Positions 1 through 6,747 of a stretch of 9,041 bases of DNA are shown here, in pieces. This DNA is from an uncultured Porphyromonadaceae bacterium. Its GTDB lineage: Bacteria; Bacteroidota; Bacteroidia; Bacteroidales; Muribaculaceae. The stretch is from assembly GCA_902462525.1 (NCBI GenBank), contig CABQCA010000094.1, positions 1 to 9,041 of the forward strand. Direction: 5' to 3'. The notes under the pieces were generated by a model. It was given only the letters and a program-made list of their open reading frames with translations. It was not told where the DNA came from and made no database searches. A program made the translations under genes and the position numbers. Within the stretch, counting starts at the first letter, position 1, and every line of letters begins with the position of its first letter.

Positions 1-68
1 TGTGCCGAGGCGCCGAAGGCGCTTGTGGCGAGTACTGTGGCGGCAAGAAATTGTTTGATTAGTTTCAT
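1..68 (-). CDS. N-terminus of an exported protein (partial, runs off the left edge)
   Basis: Only 22 codons and two bases are visible, read leftwards from an ATG at 68-66. They encode a typical Sec signal peptide: a short basic start (MKLIKQ), a hydrophobic core rich in Ala, Leu, Val and Thr, and a small-residue end (GASA) that suits signal peptidase I. No lipobox cysteine is visible, though the next residue is cut. The start lies 15 bases after the lpxA stop with no terminator or promoter between, so it is probably the last visible gene of the lpx operon. The mature protein is outside the window, so its function is unknown. The reading as a real gene rests on the signal peptide and the operon spacing. 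Confidence 0.72.
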   Translation of the reverse strand, partial: MKLIKQFLAATVLATSAFGASA

Positions 69-83
69 ATTGTAAGGAATAGA

Positions 84-857
84 TTAGTAACCGCGTACTA
101 TGCCGCGCTCGGAACTTTTGACGAAGTTGAGGATAGCGTCGCGCACTTCGTTGGGAGCCACTTCGCTTTCTATGTGGGCCACGGCGTCGCTCACGTTCAT
201 GCCGCAGTTGTAGAGCAGACGGTATATCTCCTCGATTTCGTTGATGGTTTCGTTGGTGAAACGGCGGCGCTTGAGGCCTACGATGTTTATGCCGGCGTAG
301 GATATGGGTTCGCGTGCCGCACGGATATAGGGAGGAATATCCTTGTTCACCAGAGCTCCGCCCTGAAGCATAACGTGCATGCCGATGTGGCAGAACTGGT
401 GGATGAGGCTGCCGCCTCCTATCACGGCGAAATCGTCGACCACGACTTCGCCGGCAAACTGGGTGGCGTTGCTCACTATCACGTTGTTGCCTATCACGCA
501 GTCGTGTGCCACGTGGGTGTAGGCCATCAGCAGGGTGTTGCTGCCGACCACGGTTTTGCCCTTCGAGGCAGTGCCGCGGTTCACTGTGGTACATTCGCGC
601 AGGGTGGTACCGTCGCCGATAATGGCTACGGTGTCTTCGCCGTGGAATTTCAGATCCTGGGGAATGGCGCTTACAACGGCGCCTGGAAATATTGTGACAT
701 TGCGTCCGATTCGTGCGCCGGAGAAAATGGTGACGTTGTTGCCTATCTTGCAGCCCTCGCCGATTTCGACATTGTCGTCGATGGTGGTAAAGGGTCCGAC
801 AAGCACATCGTCGGCGATCTTGGCGCCGGGGTTGACGCACGCAAATTTATGTATCAT
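84..857 (-). CDS. lpxA: LpxA, acyl-ACP--UDP-N-acetylglucosamine O-acyltransferase
   Basis: This cytoplasmic enzyme transfers a 3-hydroxyacyl chain from acyl carrier protein to the 3-OH of UDP-GlcNAc, the first step of lipid A synthesis; it is known to work as a homotrimer. Residues 1-190 are left-handed beta-helix hexapeptide repeats (for example VEIGEG, CKIGNN, ARIGRN). The segment THVAHDC carries His118, which matches the catalytic His125 of E. coli LpxA, and HQFC follows at 153-156. Residues 190-257 form the C-terminal helical domain, starting INIVGLKRRRF. The length of 257 residues is close to the usual 255-262. Gly166 aligns by hand with E. coli Gly173, the acyl-chain ruler, which would allow a long acyl group. 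The ATG at 857 is nine bases after the lpxC-fabZ stop, indicating co-transcription. Family assignment is secure; acyl length is inference. Confidence 0.97.
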   Translation of the reverse strand: MIHKFACVNPGAKIADDVLVGPFTTIDDNVEIGEGCKIGNNVTIFSGARIGRNVTIFPGAVVSAIPQDLKFHGEDTVAIIGDGTTLRECTTVNRGTASKGKTVVGSNTLLMAYTHVAHDCVIGNNVIVSNATQFAGEVVVDDFAVIGGGSLIHQFCHIGMHVMLQGGALVNKDIPPYIRAAREPISYAGINIVGLKRRRFTNETINEIEEIYRLLYNCGMNVSDAVAHIESEVAPNEVRDAILNFVKSSERGIVRGY

Positions 858-866
858 AGATTGCTT

Positions 867-2249
867 TTATTTGTTTTTGATTATCTGCGCCATGAATTCA
901 CATTCGCACACCACTTTCTCGCCTACGAAGGCGCGGCCTTTCATCACGGCCATGCCGCGGCGCATAGGGGTGACAAACGATACGTGGAAGAGCAGTGTGT
1001 CGCCCGGAACCACTTTCTGGCGGAATTTTACGTTGTCGATTTTCATAAAGTAGGTGCTGTAGCGCTCGGGTTCTTCAACGGTGCTGAGCACAAGGATACC
1101 GCCGGTCTGGGCCATGGCCTCGACCATGAGCACGCCGGGCATCACCGGTTCCTGCGGGAAATGGCCTGTGAAGAAGGGTTCGTTGGTGGTTACGTTCTTC
1201 ACACCCACGATGAAGTTCTCGCTTTTGTCTATCACCTTGTCGACAAGAAGCATGGGGTAGCGGTGGGGCAGGAGGCTGCGGATTTTGTTGTTGTCCATCA
1301 GAGGCGCGGCGTTGGGATCGTAGTGGGGTGCCTGCACATCCTGACGGCGTATTTCCGAGCGAATGGCCTTGGTGAGCTGAGCGTTGATGGTATGGCCCGG
1401 CTTTGTGGCGATGACGCGTCCGCGGAGGTTGCGGCCTATCAGAGCGATGTCGCCGATAAGGTCCATGAGCTTGTGGCGCGCCGGCTCGTTGGAATGGAAG
1501 AGGGGTTTCTCGTTTATGTAGCCGAAAACAGTGGCGTCGTGGCGGGGCACACCCATTTCGTCGGCGATGTGGTCGAGCTCGGCCTGGGTCTTGGGGCTTT
1601 CGTAGATTACGATGGCGTTGTCGAGGTCGCCGCCTTTGATGAGGCCGGCCTTGAGCAGCGGCTCTACGTCGCGGACGAAAACGAAAGTGCGCGCCGGAGC
1701 TATTTCCTGCACGAATTCGGCCATGTGGTCGAGTGTGGCGTACTGATTGTCGAGAAATCCCGATTCGAAGTTCACTTTCACGTCGAGGCTGAATTCATCG
1801 TCGGGCAGCAGCATTATCTTGGAGCCGGTGGCAGGGTCTACAACCTCGATTTTGTGCTTTACGTAGAAAATTTCCTTGTCGGCTTTCTGCTCTTCGAGGC
1901 CGGTGGCGACGATGGCATCGGCGAAAGGCTTGGCGCTGCCGTCGAGGATAGGTATTTCCGGACCGTCGACTTTGATGAGACAGTTGTCTACACCGAGGGC
2001 ATAGAGAGCCGCCATGGCGTGCTCGATGGTGCTTATGGTGATGTCGCCTTTGCCGATGACGGTGCCGCGCTGTGTGGCCACGATATTTTCGGCCACAGCG
2101 TCGATCACCGGCTCGCCTTCGAGGTCGGTGCGCTGTATTTTGTATCCGTGATTATCGGGAGCGGGGCAGAATGTGGCTTTAAGGTGGCCGCCCGTGTGAA
2201 GGCCTTTGCCTTCGACGGTGAATTCCCCTTTGAGTGTTACCTGCTTCAT
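867..2249 (-). CDS. lpxC-fabZ: Bifunctional LpxC deacetylase / FabZ hydroxyacyl-ACP dehydratase
   Basis: This is the fusion typical of Bacteroidetes. Residues 1 to about 305 are LpxC, the zinc-dependent UDP-3-O-acyl-GlcNAc deacetylase that commits the pathway to lipid A. The visible ligands are His77 (in STIEHA), His259 and Asp263 (in ARHKLMD). Glu76 is the expected general base and His286 (in KPGHTIN) the expected catalytic histidine. Residues from about 318 to 460 are FabZ, which dehydrates 3-hydroxyacyl-ACP in fatty acid elongation: LLPHRYPMLLVD at 327-338, catalytic His363 in GHFP, and Glu377 in VEAMAQ. No catalytic residue is missing from either half. The two activities compete for or supply the same 3-hydroxyacyl-ACP pool. 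The gene starts at an ATG 57 bases after the lpxD stop and precedes lpxA by nine bases. Confidence 0.97.
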   Translation of the reverse strand: MKQVTLKGEFTVEGKGLHTGGHLKATFCPAPDNHGYKIQRTDLEGEPVIDAVAENIVATQRGTVIGKGDITISTIEHAMAALYALGVDNCLIKVDGPEIPILDGSAKPFADAIVATGLEEQKADKEIFYVKHKIEVVDPATGSKIMLLPDDEFSLDVKVNFESGFLDNQYATLDHMAEFVQEIAPARTFVFVRDVEPLLKAGLIKGGDLDNAIVIYESPKTQAELDHIADEMGVPRHDATVFGYINEKPLFHSNEPARHKLMDLIGDIALIGRNLRGRVIATKPGHTINAQLTKAIRSEIRRQDVQAPHYDPNAAPLMDNNKIRSLLPHRYPMLLVDKVIDKSENFIVGVKNVTTNEPFFTGHFPQEPVMPGVLMVEAMAQTGGILVLSTVEEPERYSTYFMKIDNVKFRQKVVPGDTLLFHVSFVTPMRRGMAVMKGRAFVGEKVVCECEFMAQIIKNK

Positions 2250-2306
2250 GAAATGTGCTGTATATGAGGTCGATTGATTTGTTTTCTGTTAGTGTGTGGT
2301 TCGATG

Positions 2307-3326
2307 TCAGAGTTTTTTCTCCAGTTCGTCGACGCGGCGGAATAGTTCGCCCAGCCGGCGCTGGTAGGCGCAGAGTCTTGCGAATTCGCCCATCGGCACT
2401 GCCGGAGACCCCATTATGCGGCTGTCGGGAGGACATCCTTTCGGGAGGCCGCTCTGGGCGGCGATGCCGCTGCGGTCGCCTACGGTGCTGTGGCCGGCAA
2501 TGCCGACCTGGCCGCCTATCATGCAGTTTGCGCCGATTTTGGCTGAACCGGCGACTCCTACCTGCGATGCCATGACGGTGTCGTGTCCTATGGTTACGTT
2601 GTGGGCTATCTGAATGAGGTTGTCGAGCTTCACGCCGCGGCCTATGCGGGTGCTGCCCATGGTGGAACGGTCGACGGTGGTGTTGGCGCCGATTTCGACG
2701 TCGTCGTCGATTTCAACGATGCCTATCTGCTCGATTTTGTGGTACACGCCATCGGCGTCGGGAGCGAAGCCGAAGCCGTCGGCTCCTATCACGGCTCCGC
2801 TGTGGAGCACGCACCGGCGTCCTATGCGGCAGCCGTGGTATATCTTTACGCCTGCGTAGACAACAGTGTCGTCGCCGACGCTGGTGCCCTCGCCGATGTA
2901 GGAGTTGGGGTATACTTTCACGTTTTCACCCAGCTTTACTCCTTTGCCTATGTATGCGAAAGCGCCGACATAACACGATGCCGGCACTTCTGCGCCCTCG
3001 GCTATAAAGCTCGGCTGCTCTATGCCTTGGGGCGACGGTTTGGTGACACTTGCGGCAAGCTCGAGCAGCTTGGCAAGCGTGCTGTAGGGGTCGGCGACGC
3101 GTATAAGCGTGGCTGCTATGGGTTGCTCGGCTTTGAAATCGTCGTTTACAAGCACTATCGACGCCTTCGTTTCGTAGATGAAGTGAGTGTACTTGGGGTT
3201 GGCAAGAAAGGTTATCGAGCCGGGGCCTGCTTCTTCTATCTTGGCGAAGGTCGATACCGACGCTTCGGGCGAGCCCTCGATGCGGCCGCCTGTATATTGT
3301 GCTATCTGTTGTGCTGTGAACTGCAT
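2307..3326 (-). CDS. lpxD: LpxD, UDP-3-O-acylglucosamine N-acyltransferase
   Basis: LpxD adds the second 3-hydroxyacyl chain, to the amine of UDP-3-O-acylglucosamine, the third step of lipid A synthesis in the cytoplasm. With the start chosen here it has 339 residues, the usual size. The N-terminal uridine-binding domain (about 1-100) includes the family segment SITFLANPKY. A hexapeptide-repeat beta-helix follows (about 105-300), with ADGFGFA at 182-188 and the catalytic histidine, His242, in QIAHNV. A C-terminal helix rich in Arg, Leu and Glu ends the protein. The frame is open up to a TTG at 3350, but the ATG at 3326 is preferred: its product begins MQFTAQQIA like other LpxD proteins, and the likely promoter at 3355-3362 would start transcription near or inside the longer version. 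It is the first gene of the lpx operon. Confidence 0.95.
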   Translation of the reverse strand: MQFTAQQIAQYTGGRIEGSPEASVSTFAKIEEAGPGSITFLANPKYTHFIYETKASIVLVNDDFKAEQPIAATLIRVADPYSTLAKLLELAASVTKPSPQGIEQPSFIAEGAEVPASCYVGAFAYIGKGVKLGENVKVYPNSYIGEGTSVGDDTVVYAGVKIYHGCRIGRRCVLHSGAVIGADGFGFAPDADGVYHKIEQIGIVEIDDDVEIGANTTVDRSTMGSTRIGRGVKLDNLIQIAHNVTIGHDTVMASQVGVAGSAKIGANCMIGGQVGIAGHSTVGDRSGIAAQSGLPKGCPPDSRIMGSPAVPMGEFARLCAYQRRLGELFRRVDELEKKL

Positions 3327-3354
3327 TTCTTTAACCGTTTGGCTATTCAAAATG

Positions 3355-3362
3355 CAAAGTTC
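3355..3362 (-). promoter_or_regulatory. Probable -7 box of the lpx operon promoter
   Basis: On the minus strand the sequence is GAACTTTG followed by CA. It matches the Bacteroidetes -7 consensus TAnnTTTG at all fixed positions except the first T. A run of seven T lies just upstream, but no clear -33 TTTG stands at the usual distance. Transcription would begin near 3348, giving a leader of about 20 bases before the lpxD ATG at 3326. The partial match makes this a likely rather than certain promoter. Confidence 0.5.
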
Positions 3363-3403
3363 GCAAAAAAATCCGAAATATCCTCATTTTTACCGTGATA
3401 TTT

Positions 3404-3439
3404 CGCACCGGACAGGCCGAAATTGGCCCGTACGGTGCG
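3404..3439. repeat. GC-rich interrupted palindrome beside the MITE-like element
   Basis: The arms CGCACCG (3404-3410) and CGGTGCG (3433-3439) are perfectly complementary. Inside them GGCC (3415-3418) pairs with GGCC (3425-3428) around a six-base loop, leaving a 4x4 internal loop. The structure lies between the probable lpxD promoter and the left end of the 172-bp palindromic element, which it touches. No U-rich run follows it on the minus strand; on the plus strand only TTTAAG follows. It could be an RNA hairpin, a protein-binding palindrome or an old terminator; the sequence does not decide. Confidence 0.5.
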
Positions 3440-3611
3440 TTTAAGAGTATGTTTACTTTTGGCTTATGTTAAGATTTAGATAGATTTTTCGAGTATGTTT
3501 TAAGATTGAATGAAAGAGTTATGGGGTTCCATAACGACTGAATGAAAGCTTAAAACAAGCCGAATAAGCTTCTAAAGATTTCATAAAGTTAAAAGTAAAC
3601 ATACTCTAAAA
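3440..3611. mobile_element. MITE-like long palindromic element (172 bp, no coding capacity)
   Basis: The two ends are perfect 17-bp inverted repeats: AGAGTATGTTTACTTTT at 3444-3460 and its complement at 3591-3607. Three more pairs extend outwards after one mismatch. Similarity continues inwards nearly to the centre, where GTTATGG (3518-3524) and CCATAAC (3529-3535) enclose GGTT, so the whole element can fold into one imperfect hairpin. If the ends are taken as GAGTATG, a 3-bp direct repeat TAA flanks it (3442-3444 and 3607-3609), which would fit a target duplication. TGAATGAAAG occurs twice in direct orientation (3507-3516, 3539-3548), and GAGTATGTTT recurs at 3491-3500. The element is more A/T-rich than the flanks and has no meaningful open frame. 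It sits 24 bases after the DUF1015 stop. Its form suits a non-autonomous transposon remnant; copies elsewhere cannot be checked here. Confidence 0.65.
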
Positions 3612-3635
3612 GGTGATGAAGAATGCTGCCTGGGC

Positions 3636-4880
3636 TTATTCGAGGTCGTGAATCACCAGGCCGGAGCGTAACTTGGGCTCGAACCATGTGGTTTTCGGTG
3701 GCATTATATTGCCGGTGTCGGCGATGTCCATCAGTTGCTTCATGCTCACGGGGAAAAGGGCGAGGGCGAAGGCCATTTCGCCGCTGTCGACACGCCGTTT
3801 CAGTTCTTCGAGGCCGCGGATTCCGCCCACAAAGTCGATCCGTTTGTCGGACCGCAGATCGGTGATGCCTATGATGTCGCGCAGAATCAGGTCGGACGAT
3901 ATCGTTACGTCGAGCACACCGATCGGGTCGGTGTCGTCGTAAGTGCCGGGGCGTGCCGTAAGCGAGTACCAATGTCCTTCAAGGTAGAGTGCAAAGTTGT
4001 GGAGCGCATTGGGACGGTATGTTTCGGTGCCTTTGTCGATAACCACGAAGTTCTTTTCGAGACGTTCGAGGAATTCGGCTTCGGAGAGTCCGTTGAGGTC
4101 GCGGACAACACGGTTATAGTCGAAAATCTTAAGGTGCGAGGCCGGGAAGGCCACGGCGAGGAAGTAGTTGTACTCCTCGTCGCCGCGGTGCTCAGGGTTG
4201 GCGAGTGCTTTTTCATTGCCCACGAGGGCGGCTGCGGCCGAACGGTGATGGCCGTCGGCTATATAGAGGTACGGTATTGCGGCGAAAGCCTCGGTGACGG
4301 TCTTTATGGTAGCAGGGTCGGAGATTACCCAGAAATGGTGTCCGACACCGTCGGCCGAGGTGAAGTTGTACTCCGGTTCGGTGAGGGCTGTGCGGCGGAT
4401 AATATCCTCGAGAACTTCATTGTCGGGAAAAGCGAAGAACACCGGTTCGATGTTTGCATTGTTGACACGCACGTGTTTCATGCGGTCCTCTTCCTTGTCG
4501 CGGCGTGTCAGCTCGTGCTTTTTGATGCGGCCTTCCATGTAGTCGGCCACGCTGGCTGCCACCACGATGCCGAACTGTGTGCGGCCGTCCATGCTCTGGG
4601 CGTAGATATAGTAGTGGTCTTCGTTGTCCTGCACCAGCCAGCCGTTGCGGCGGAAGGCTGCGAAGTTCTCGACGGCCTTGTCGTAGACCTCGGGACTGTG
4701 TTCGTCGGTACCGGGTGCGAAGTCTATTTCAGGTTTTATAATGTGGTAGAGCGAGCGTGGGTTGCCGGTGGCCTCGGCACGGGCTTCTTCGCTGTTGAGA
4801 ACGTCGTAGGGGCGTGACGCGACTTCAGTCACAAGGTCGCGCGGAGGACGGATTCCCCGGAATGGTTTAACAGTTGCCAT
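3636..4880 (-). CDS. DUF1015-family protein, possible small-molecule kinase
   Basis: The 414-residue protein shows the conserved blocks of DUF1015 along its length: KPFRGIRPP at 5-13, RPYDV at 23-27, KHELTRRDKEEDR at 121-133, YIADGHHRSAA at 206-216, IDFVGG at 348-353, and the C-terminal MPPKTTWFEPKLRSG at 393-407. No signal peptide or membrane segment is seen, so it is probably cytoplasmic. No reaction is established to my knowledge. The ADGHHR motif resembles nucleotide-binding motifs in ParB/sulfiredoxin-like proteins, which include free-serine kinases (SerK). In Bacteroides the family is, from memory, often encoded beside serC and serA, so a serine-related role is a reasonable guess. Here neither serine gene is in the window. 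It starts at an ATG 91 bases after the upstream gene and ends just before the palindromic element, so it may be transcribed alone. Confidence 0.9.
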   Translation of the reverse strand: MATVKPFRGIRPPRDLVTEVASRPYDVLNSEEARAEATGNPRSLYHIIKPEIDFAPGTDEHSPEVYDKAVENFAAFRRNGWLVQDNEDHYYIYAQSMDGRTQFGIVVAASVADYMEGRIKKHELTRRDKEEDRMKHVRVNNANIEPVFFAFPDNEVLEDIIRRTALTEPEYNFTSADGVGHHFWVISDPATIKTVTEAFAAIPYLYIADGHHRSAAAALVGNEKALANPEHRGDEEYNYFLAVAFPASHLKIFDYNRVVRDLNGLSEAEFLERLEKNFVVIDKGTETYRPNALHNFALYLEGHWYSLTARPGTYDDTDPIGVLDVTISSDLILRDIIGITDLRSDKRIDFVGGIRGLEELKRRVDSGEMAFALALFPVSMKQLMDIADTGNIMPPKTTWFEPKLRSGLVIHDLE

Positions 4881-4896
4881 AGTGTGTTTTCTGTGT

Positions 4897-4928
4897 TAGA
4901 TATAAGGAAGAACAAGCGGGCTGGCAAA
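4897..4928 (-). promoter_or_regulatory. Possible weak promoter of the DUF1015 gene
   Basis: On the minus strand TTTG (4928-4925) is followed after exactly 20 bases by TATATCTA (4904-4897). The spacing is right for a Bacteroidetes promoter, but the -7 box keeps only part of TAnnTTTG. Transcription would begin about 10 bases before the ATG at 4880. It overlaps the small hairpin at 4917-4935, so both cannot be judged independently. Confidence 0.3.
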
Positions 4929-4935
4929 TCGCCCG
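4917..4935 (-). terminator. Weak hairpin after the unrecognised 573-codon gene
   Basis: On the minus strand CGGGC and GCCCG form a five-pair stem around a nine-base loop, followed by a mildly T-rich stretch (CTTGTTCTTCC). It lies about 37 bases after the stop of the upstream gene. The stem is short and the T run is broken, so this is at best a weak terminator; read-through into the DUF1015 gene is possible. Confidence 0.22.
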
Positions 4936-4971
4936 GTTATTATGAAAATTTAGCTTATTGAGAAATGTCGG

Positions 4972-6693
4972 TCAGCACAATCCGGCGCGTTTGTCTATGG
5001 ACTGCGGAGTGTACTGCACGCTGTAAATTCCTTCTTTGCGACGTTGTGCGTCGCGGGCAATATCGGCCTGACGGTCAGCTTCATCAAGGTCGCCTCTGTC
5101 AAGAGCGTCGTGATAGGCGTTAACTGCGCTTTCTCTGGTCGATTCATAGCCGTCGAAGCGATCCCAGTCTTCGGAACTGGGGCCTATAATCGGGCGTACT
5201 TTTTCGTGGTCATTACTGAATAAAGAATCGGTTATTGCTTGATGTCTTGCAATCTCTGCATCTGCCTGAGCATTCATATTTTGGATGAAGTCGTACGTTT
5301 TATCGTCGATCTGCCCTGTCGAATGCATCATATCGAACATTATGTTCATTTGATCGGGATCGCCGAAGGGATTGCTGATCAGATAGCCTGGTCTGGTGTG
5401 GCCGAACCCGGGCATAGACTGGCTTACACCCGGTGTAGTAGCGACGCCGGCACTATTGCCGGCATCAATGTCTGTGTTGTCTTCGGCATCGGTGGAAGTT
5501 TCGTCTATATCGGGAGTGTCGGCAGCAAGACTATCGCCGGTATCAACGTCCGTATCGGGCATATCGAACGACGAACCTATGAGCATACCGATTCCCAAGA
5601 TGGCAAGGCGCCTCATCATTGCATTGCCTTTAGCATCGTCTTTTTTGCGGGCAATTGTCCGCAGACGAGTATAGAGAGCGGTGCGGCGGAAGTTGCCGAG
5701 CTCGTTGACGAGTGCGAGCGCCATGGTGATGAAAATCGGAATCGCTTTCAATGCCGATTGCGGTACGGGCCTATTGAAGTCCAGGGGGAATTTTTCGTCG
5801 AGAATCTGGTCGATTTCATCGGCGCAAAGCGTCATCTTTCCCGGAAGATTGCCACCTTCAATAAAAGCTGACGTAACAGGAAAACTTTTCTTAAACTCTT
5901 CAGGCAAGCCGGTTGAGTAGACTGTGGTGAGGATATCGATAGTCGATGTGTCGAGATAGCGGAGGTATGCTCTCAACTTGCATTTATCTGAGAGCAGCGA
6001 CGACGGGATGAGATAGACTGTGAAAATACGCCCGTCGCGAGATACTTGAAAAATATAATTCTTCGTACCCCAGAACTCTGATTTGCGGTTCTCGCAGTAT
6101 CTTATGGTGATGTCGCCGATTTTGTGAGTCAGCGGCAGATTGAGGTCCTCGCCGGATATCAGCGATATCTTTCTGTTGTTGTCGATGGTTTTTGCAGGTA
6201 GGATATTGCCGTTAAATAGAGCATCGGTTTCAACGGTTGCTATTTCAAGTTTCTCGATAAACTCTCTGACTTTCTGCTCTCTTTCTTTGTTGAGAGTGAC
6301 TTTATCATTGGCCGGAAAATCGCTGCTAAAAGTGTAAGTTACCTTTTCGTTCTCATAATTCCAGGGGCTGCCGGGGCGTAATATCTTGGAGAGCATAGGA
6401 TAGCTGTCGCGTAATTCCGTCGGTATGCCGAGATGGTATTTGTTCAGTGTTTTGGCCCTTCTTTTGTCTAAATTCGCTTCAATGACTGTTTCTGTCATAA
6501 GAAGGCCCTTGCCGTGGACAATCACGGTGCAATATTTGCCGGGGTGAACGGTCGACTCTTTCTGTACTAAAAGGAAATAGCGACCAGTAAGCCAGCTGAA
6601 ACAGCCTTTAGCCCAGCAAATGTCGGATATTTTACTGTGTGGCAATATTAATTCGGTGAAGAAAGGTCTTCTGCAGTCACTGCTGTCGAGCAT
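4972..6693 (-). CDS. Uncharacterised protein with basic hydrophobic centre, acidic linker and charged tail
   Basis: I do not recognise this 573-residue protein. Residues 66-300 look like a mixed alpha/beta soluble region (for example YIFQVSRDGRIFTVYLIP at 213-230). Two short hydrophobic stretches, about 317-330 and 363-374, flank a strongly basic segment (336-362). From 363 to 433 there is no Lys or Arg, and 378-412 is a flexible linker rich in Asp and Thr. Residues 440-573 are charged and helical-looking, ending in Cys. The hydrophobic stretches are short for full transmembrane helices, so membrane attachment is uncertain. The frame opens at an ATG at 6693, but the first 65 residues differ in character and the ATG at 6498 (MTETVIEANLDKRRA) is an equally good start. 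No Bacteroidetes promoter is evident before 6693. The gene is visibly richer in A/T than its neighbours, which suggests accessory origin. Confidence 0.8.
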   Translation of the reverse strand: MLDSSDCRRPFFTELILPHSKISDICWAKGCFSWLTGRYFLLVQKESTVHPGKYCTVIVHGKGLLMTETVIEANLDKRRAKTLNKYHLGIPTELRDSYPMLSKILRPGSPWNYENEKVTYTFSSDFPANDKVTLNKEREQKVREFIEKLEIATVETDALFNGNILPAKTIDNNRKISLISGEDLNLPLTHKIGDITIRYCENRKSEFWGTKNYIFQVSRDGRIFTVYLIPSSLLSDKCKLRAYLRYLDTSTIDILTTVYSTGLPEEFKKSFPVTSAFIEGGNLPGKMTLCADEIDQILDEKFPLDFNRPVPQSALKAIPIFITMALALVNELGNFRRTALYTRLRTIARKKDDAKGNAMMRRLAILGIGMLIGSSFDMPDTDVDTGDSLAADTPDIDETSTDAEDNTDIDAGNSAGVATTPGVSQSMPGFGHTRPGYLISNPFGDPDQMNIMFDMMHSTGQIDDKTYDFIQNMNAQADAEIARHQAITDSLFSNDHEKVRPIIGPSSEDWDRFDGYESTRESAVNAYHDALDRGDLDEADRQADIARDAQRRKEGIYSVQYTPQSIDKRAGLC

Positions 6694-6747
6694 AGCTTTT
6701 GATTTAAGGATATTAGGAGAAGGAATGTTTTGTTCGATGGAACTATT

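Noticed and set aside
174..2267. A 697-codon open frame on the plus strand, opposite lpxA and lpxC-fabZ
   Set aside because: Its product is rich in His, Val, Ala and Gly with no domain, as expected for the antisense of GC-rich-third-position codons. Both minus-strand genes beneath it have complete catalytic motifs. Its length comes from the shared codon bias of the two genes.
3440..3611. Reading the palindromic element as a simple bidirectional terminator
   Set aside because: The arms are far longer than a terminator stem, the pairing is imperfect, and no T run follows either end. A mobile-element remnant explains the terminal inverted repeats better.
3440..3611. CRISPR-like repeat because of recurring GAGTATGTTT and TGAATGAAAG
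   Set aside because: Only two copies of each word occur, without regular spacing or spacers of even length.
3735..4817. A 360-codon open frame on the plus strand opposite the DUF1015 gene
   Set aside because: Same antisense bias effect; the minus strand carries all DUF1015 motifs and this frame carries none.
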